From Thermoplasmatota archaeon (GTDB lineage Archaea > Thermoplasmatota > JAQUQK01): DNA of 7,610 bases. A program made the translations under genes and the position numbers. The DNA is taken from positions 1-7,610 of the forward strand of contig JAQUQK010000085.1 of assembly GCA_028716125.1 (NCBI GenBank), in the 5' to 3' direction. The notes beneath the pieces are model-generated. The model made no database searches. It saw only the letters and a list, made by a program, of their open reading frames with translations, and was not told where the DNA came from. How positions within the stretch are numbered: the first letter of the stretch is position 1; each line of letters begins with the position of its first letter. Of this stretch, positions 5,199-7,610 are shown piece by piece.

Positions 5199-6461
5199 TT
5201 ACTTCTCCATGTCAATGCACATTCCGGCTGCAACCGTCTGGCCCATATCACGGATTGCAAACCTGCCTAGCATCGGGATTTCCTTGACCTTCTCGATGAC
5301 CATCGGGCGGGTCGGGCGCATCTTGATTATTGCGACGTCTCCTGCCTTTATGAAGGATGGGTTCTCCTCCGCTACCTGGCCGGTCTTCGGGTCCATCTTC
5401 CTAAGGATCTGCTCGAACGTGCATGCGACCTGCGCGGTGTGCGCGTGGAACACTGGTGTGTATCCTGCCGCGATTGCGCTCGGGTGCTGGATGACTACGA
5501 CCTGCGCCGTGAAAGTCTTGGGGACTGACGGCGGGCTGCTCTCAAGTCCGATGACATCGCCGCGCTTTACGTCGGTCTTGCCAAGTCCGCGAACGTTGAA
5601 GCCGATATTGTCGCCCGGAAGTGCCTGCTGCATCTTCTCGTGGTGCATTTCAATATCCTTGACTTCTCCGCCCTTGTGGGATGGTTCTGCAATGACCTTG
5701 TCGTTGACCCTGAGAATTCCGCATTCAACGCGTCCGACTGGGACAGTTCCGACGCCGGTGATTGTATAAACATCCTGGATCGGTATGCGCAGCGGGAGGT
5801 TGGTTGGCTTCTCCGGGAGCGTCAGGTTGTCAAGCGCCTGTATGAGGGTCGGGCCCTTGTACCATGGCATCTTGTCCGACGGCTTGGAGATGTTCTCTCC
5901 TGCCTGTGCGGAAACCGGGACGAATGCGATCTTGGATGTGTCGAAGCCGACGTTCTTGAGAAGCTTCTCAATGTCAGCCTTGACTGCATTTATCTTTTCC
6001 TGGCTATACTCTACCATGTCTGCCTTGTTGAGCGCGATGACGAGCTGCTTGACGCCGAGTGTCCTTGAAAGGAAGACGTGTTCCTTGGTCTGTGCCTGTA
6101 CGCCTTCGTACGAGGAGCAAACGAGGATTGCCGCATCTGCCTGTGAAGTTCCGGTGATCATGTTCTTGACGAAGTCCCTGTGTCCGGGCGCGTCAATGAC
6201 TGTGAAGTAGTACTTGTTGGTGTCGAAGCGCTTGTGCGCGACATCGATTGTTACACCCCTTTCCCTTTCTTCCTTGAGCGAGTCCATGACCCACGCGAGA
6301 CCGAAGGTTGCCTTGCCCTTTTCCTGTGCTTCCTTTTCGAACTTGTCGACCATCATCTGCGGGATTGTGCCCGTATCGACCAGAAGTCTTCCGACAAGGG
6401 TGGACTTGCCATGGTCAACGTGTCCTATGACGACGAGGTTCATGTGTGGTTTTTCTGCCAT
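5199..6461 (-). CDS. tuf: Translation elongation factor EF-1 alpha (aEF1A, EF-Tu equivalent)
   Basis: This 420-residue GTPase delivers aminoacyl-tRNA to the ribosomal A site. All nucleotide-binding elements are present: the P-loop GHVDHGKST (13-21), the switch I region ERERGVTID (65-73), DAPGH (90-94), and NKAD (145-148), where many relatives have NKMD. The SAQ of the G5 region appears near residue 184. The two beta-barrel domains follow, with LRIPIQDVYTITGVGTVPVGRVE starting domain 2 and the HAHTAQVACTF strand in domain 3. The C-terminal core GRFAIRDMGQTVAAG is intact. The length matches the archaeal family. A strong GGAGG (6473-6469) lies just before the ATG, and the gene leads a unit with S10 behind a TATA-like box. 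Confidence 0.98.
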   Translation of the reverse strand: MAEKPHMNLVVIGHVDHGKSTLVGRLLVDTGTIPQMMVDKFEKEAQEKGKATFGLAWVMDSLKEERERGVTIDVAHKRFDTNKYYFTVIDAPGHRDFVKNMITGTSQADAAILVCSSYEGVQAQTKEHVFLSRTLGVKQLVIALNKADMVEYSQEKINAVKADIEKLLKNVGFDTSKIAFVPVSAQAGENISKPSDKMPWYKGPTLIQALDNLTLPEKPTNLPLRIPIQDVYTITGVGTVPVGRVECGILRVNDKVIAEPSHKGGEVKDIEMHHEKMQQALPGDNIGFNVRGLGKTDVKRGDVIGLESSPPSVPKTFTAQVVVIQHPSAIAAGYTPVFHAHTAQVACTFEQILRKMDPKTGQVAEENPSFIKAGDVAIIKMRPTRPMVIEKVKEIPMLGRFAIRDMGQTVAAGMCIDMEK

Positions 6462-6468
6462 TTTTATT

Positions 6469-6517
6469 CCTCCGAATACACGAAGTTGCTTGCTGGTATC
6501 GAAAGATGATTTATTAA
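6469..6517 (-). promoter_or_regulatory. Promoter and ribosome site of the EF-1 alpha-S10 operon
   Basis: TTAATAAAT (6517-6509) on the minus strand resembles a TATA box. The expected start near 6487 would leave a leader of about 26 bases that holds the GGAGG at 6473-6469. This leadered arrangement contrasts with the near-leaderless promoters elsewhere in the window. Confidence 0.45.
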
Positions 6518-6587
6518 GGTTGTCTTGAATTTTCTATCCTATGGAAACGAAATTGCGCGAACGATTATTTTGCAGAGCCGGCCAAAA

Positions 6588-6594
6588 TTTTAAA
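6588..6594 (+). promoter_or_regulatory. TATA box of the Imm-5-like gene
   Basis: TTTTAAA preceded by an A-rich CCAAAA, which resembles a BRE, lies about 32 bases before the ATG at 6623. The predicted start near 6617 gives a leader of about six bases. No Shine-Dalgarno sequence lies before the ATG. Confidence 0.45.
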
Positions 6595-6622
6595 CTGACA
6601 TTGCATTATAGATATAGATATT

Positions 6623-7111
6623 ATGCCGGGAATGCGGGACAAGCGCTTTATTGCGGAACATCGGGGCGGACATCTAAAAAAGGAACAGCAGTATCAGTTA
6701 ATTAAATGGGCCTGCGGCTGCGCGGAGCACGTATTGCGTCTCTTCGGCGAGAAAATAGATGCGCGGCTTGTAAATGCGCTCGATGTTGCCAAAGAGTGGA
6801 AACAAGGAAAAGCTTCAGTTGGTGATGCAAGAAAGGCTTCAGTAGGGGCACATGCGGTGGCAAGGGAATATTCTAATCCAGTTTCAATTGCGGTGGCGCG
6901 CGCCGTTGGCCATGCAGTCGCAACTGCGCATATGGCCGACCATTCACTCGGAGCGGCCATATATGCCCTGAAAGCGGTGAGAAGCGCGGGCAAGCCAATA
7001 GACGCAGAAAGAAAATGGCAAAATGCGCGACTGCCGCCGGAAATAAAGGCGCTTGTTCTTGATGCAAGGAGTAAGAAAGAGAAACTTTCCAAAGATTTGA
7101 GAACGCAATAA
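6623..7111 (+). CDS. Imm-5-like 'putative immunity protein'
   Basis: This 162-residue, alanine-rich, mostly helical soluble protein matches by eye the family annotated as putative immunity protein (Imm-5-like). The start of the fold reads RDKRFIAEHRGGHLKKEQ, then IKWACGCAEHVLRLF (27-41), with Trp29 and the CAEHVL core. The centre has AVARAVGHAVATAHMADHSLGAAIYALKA, including His97, His103 and His107. The end reads ERKWQNARLPPEIKALVLD (129-147). The family name comes from sequence likeness to immunity proteins of polymorphic toxin systems. Most members lie beside no toxin, and none is visible here, so a true immunity role is unproven. The gene diverges from EF-1 alpha with its own promoter. The ATG at 6623 fits the promoter; a second ATG at 6632 would also keep the conserved part. 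Confidence 0.75.
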   Translation: MPGMRDKRFIAEHRGGHLKKEQQYQLIKWACGCAEHVLRLFGEKIDARLVNALDVAKEWKQGKASVGDARKASVGAHAVAREYSNPVSIAVARAVGHAVATAHMADHSLGAAIYALKAVRSAGKPIDAERKWQNARLPPEIKALVLDARSKKEKLSKDLRTQ

Positions 7112-7128
7112 AAACAATTTAATCAAAA
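7110..7128 (-). terminator. T-runs closing the tRNA-Pro / structured RNA transcript
   Basis: On the minus strand runs of four and five T (7128-7125 and 7114-7110) follow the structured region. No comparable T-run is seen on the plus strand after the Imm-5-like gene. This favours a minus-strand transcript that begins before tRNA-Pro and ends here. Confidence 0.35.
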
Positions 7129-7132
7129 CTGG

Positions 7133-7292
7133 TGGGTCCGAGCCGATTCGCCGAGATATGCATGTTCGAAAGTCGAGGCGCATCGGCGAGTTAGTTGAGA
7201 TTTGACACGCCGCACCTTTACGCTATTGGTGAGTGCCTATCATGTGACGCGACAGCGACACACTTGCGCCGAATGGCGCATAGAATCTCAAC
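7133..7292 (-). ncRNA. Putative structured RNA of unknown family downstream of tRNA-Pro
   Basis: This gene-free stretch is dense in complementary segments. GTTGAGATT (7194-7202) pairs perfectly with AATCTCAAC (7284-7292), closing a junction with three smaller hairpins. These are CACC/GGTG (7213-7216, 7228-7231), TGTGACGC/GCGACACA (7243-7250, 7255-7262; one A-A mismatch, four-base loop) and GCGCC/GGCGC (7266-7270, 7275-7279; four-base loop). A separate hairpin pairs GATTCGCCGA (7145-7154) with TCGGCGAGTT (7183-7192), with two wobbles, and has an inner TTCGA/TCGAG tip. Much of this could fold on either strand. I favour minus because tRNA-Pro lies just upstream and T-runs end the region. Two pieces repeat parts of tRNA-Pro: 7194-7205 equals 7325-7336, and 7133-7140 equals 7318-7325. 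I could not match it to RNase P RNA, SRP RNA, box C/D or box H/ACA RNA. Confidence 0.4.
7194..7205. repeat. 12-base direct repeat of the tRNA-Pro T-arm
   Basis: GTTGAGATTTGA occurs here and at 7325-7336, where it encodes the first acceptor base and the 3' side of the T-stem and loop of tRNA-Pro. Both copies are in the same orientation, 131 bases apart. An eight-base copy of the tRNA 3' end (TGGGTCCG) also occurs at 7133-7140. The pair could be a tRNA duplication remnant or an old integration site; no integrase is visible. Confidence 0.6.
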
Positions 7293-7317
7293 CCTCTGTG
7301 TTAAAATTATTGGAGAA

Positions 7318-7391
7318 TGGGTCCGTTGAGATTTGAACTCAAGTCTGGCGGTCCCGAACCGCCAAGTATAGCCAAGCTAGCCCACGGACCC
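7318..7391 (-). tRNA. tRNA-Pro (anticodon CGG)
   Basis: A full cloverleaf of 74 bases is seen, including the discriminator A encoded at 7318. The acceptor GGGTCCG pairs perfectly with CGGACCC. The anticodon stem GGCGG/CCGCC holds the loop TTCGGGA with anticodon CGG at 7356-7354, reading codon CCG. The variable loop is AGAC, and the T-arm is TTGAG-TTCAAAT-CTCAA. The D-arm has the GG of the D-loop, but C12 faces A23, a mismatch. No intron and no encoded CCA are present. No strong TATA box lies at the usual distance upstream; TTTATTTT (7470-7463) is the nearest candidate and would give a 5' leader of about 50 bases. Confidence 0.93.
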
Positions 7392-7541
7392 TTTCATTTT
7401 CATGCTTTTGTGCTTTTTCGCTTTCGCGTTTGGGCTTTAGCACACCCGCATCAGGAACTAGAAAATAAACCTAATCGTCGGCGCAGCCGCCCAAAAACGG
7501 GGTTTGAAAAGAGAGCAAAATTGGAAAACATTTGCCGCGGA

Positions 7542-7610
7542 TCACTTCTTTCCCATCATCACTTTTATGACATATACGGAAACGGCCAGCACCGCCACGC
7601 TGAACAGCGC
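7542..7610 (-). CDS. C-terminal end of an unidentified membrane protein (runs off right edge)
   Basis: Only the last 22 codons and a TGA stop are visible. They encode a hydrophobic stretch (ALFSVAVLAVSVYVIKV) followed by a basic end (MMGKK), typical of a final membrane helix with a cytoplasmic tail. The frame is open to the window edge. The family cannot be named from so little. The roughly 150 bases between it and tRNA-Pro hold no gene; on the minus strand they contain short T-runs after the stop and then an A-rich, TATA-like stretch before the tRNA. Confidence 0.55.
   Translation of the reverse strand, partial: ALFSVAVLAVSVYVIKVMMGKK

Noticed and set aside
4831..5769. A 312-codon open frame on the plus strand
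   Set aside because: It lies antisense to S10 and EF-1 alpha, both certain genes. Its product is rich in Ser, Arg, Cys and Trp with no family pattern, as expected for the complement of highly biased codons.
6694..7092. A 132-codon minus-strand frame opposite the Imm-5-like gene
   Set aside because: The plus-strand protein matches a known family and has a fitting promoter. The antisense product is Ser/Ala-rich with no recognisable fold.
7194..7292. Reading the junction as a tRNA cloverleaf
   Set aside because: It has a long closing helix and three arms, but the middle hairpin has a four-base loop rather than a seven-base anticodon loop, and there is no TTCRA T-loop in the right arm on either strand.
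7133..7292. RNase P RNA or SRP RNA
   Set aside because: The universal GAGGAAAGUC-type core of RNase P and the domain IV GGAA-loop/asymmetric-bulge pattern of SRP RNA are not present; a GAAAGTC at 7168-7174 lacks the surrounding core.
1..7610. CRISPR arrays, insertion sequences or transposases
   Set aside because: No regularly spaced repeats, transposase motifs or flanking inverted repeats were seen.

Overview
The window comes from an archaeal chromosome. The evidence is a 20S proteasome alpha subunit, an SBDS/SDO1 ribosome maturation protein, an archaeal-type EF-1 alpha followed by ribosomal protein S10, TATA-type promoters, GGAGG or GGTG ribosome sites, and a tRNA gene with no encoded CCA. 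I cannot fix the lineage by eye. The proteasome subunit resembles Thermoplasma PsmA, but the mixed gene order would also suit a DPANN or Thermoplasmatota genome.

Left part (1-1813, minus strand): psmA, then SDO1, then the first 97 codons of a class I SAM-dependent methyltransferase running off the left edge. psmA is followed by short T-runs, and SDO1 has its own TATA-like box, so the two may be transcribed separately. The methyltransferase reading frame touches the SDO1 stop codon. A divergent promoter pair at about 1814-1923 separates psmA from a plus-strand gene for a two-helix membrane protein with a cytoplasmic winged-helix DNA-binding domain.

Middle (2467-4642): 317 bases without an intact gene, holding T-rich terminators and a minus-strand coding-like remnant broken by an in-frame TAG. 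Next is a two-gene minus-strand operon for a DUF485 membrane protein and an ActP-like sodium/solute symporter (probably acetate or another short monocarboxylate). T-runs bound this operon on both sides.

Right part (4788-6622): EF-1 alpha and S10 on the minus strand, and a divergent promoter region leading to a plus-strand Imm-5-like 'putative immunity protein' gene (6623-7111).

Right end (7112-7610): a tRNA-Pro(CGG) on the minus strand, with a strongly base-paired region of about 150 nt just downstream of it. That region contains exact copies of two short pieces of the tRNA's T-arm and 3' acceptor strand, and it is the least explained part of the window. The last bases encode the C-terminal membrane helix of an unidentified minus-strand protein.

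Three promoters (psmA, the membrane regulator, the Imm-5-like gene) place the expected transcription start within a few bases of the ATG, suggesting near-leaderless mRNAs. EF-1 alpha has a leader with a good Shine-Dalgarno site, and S10 and the symporter, as internal genes, also carry Shine-Dalgarno sites.
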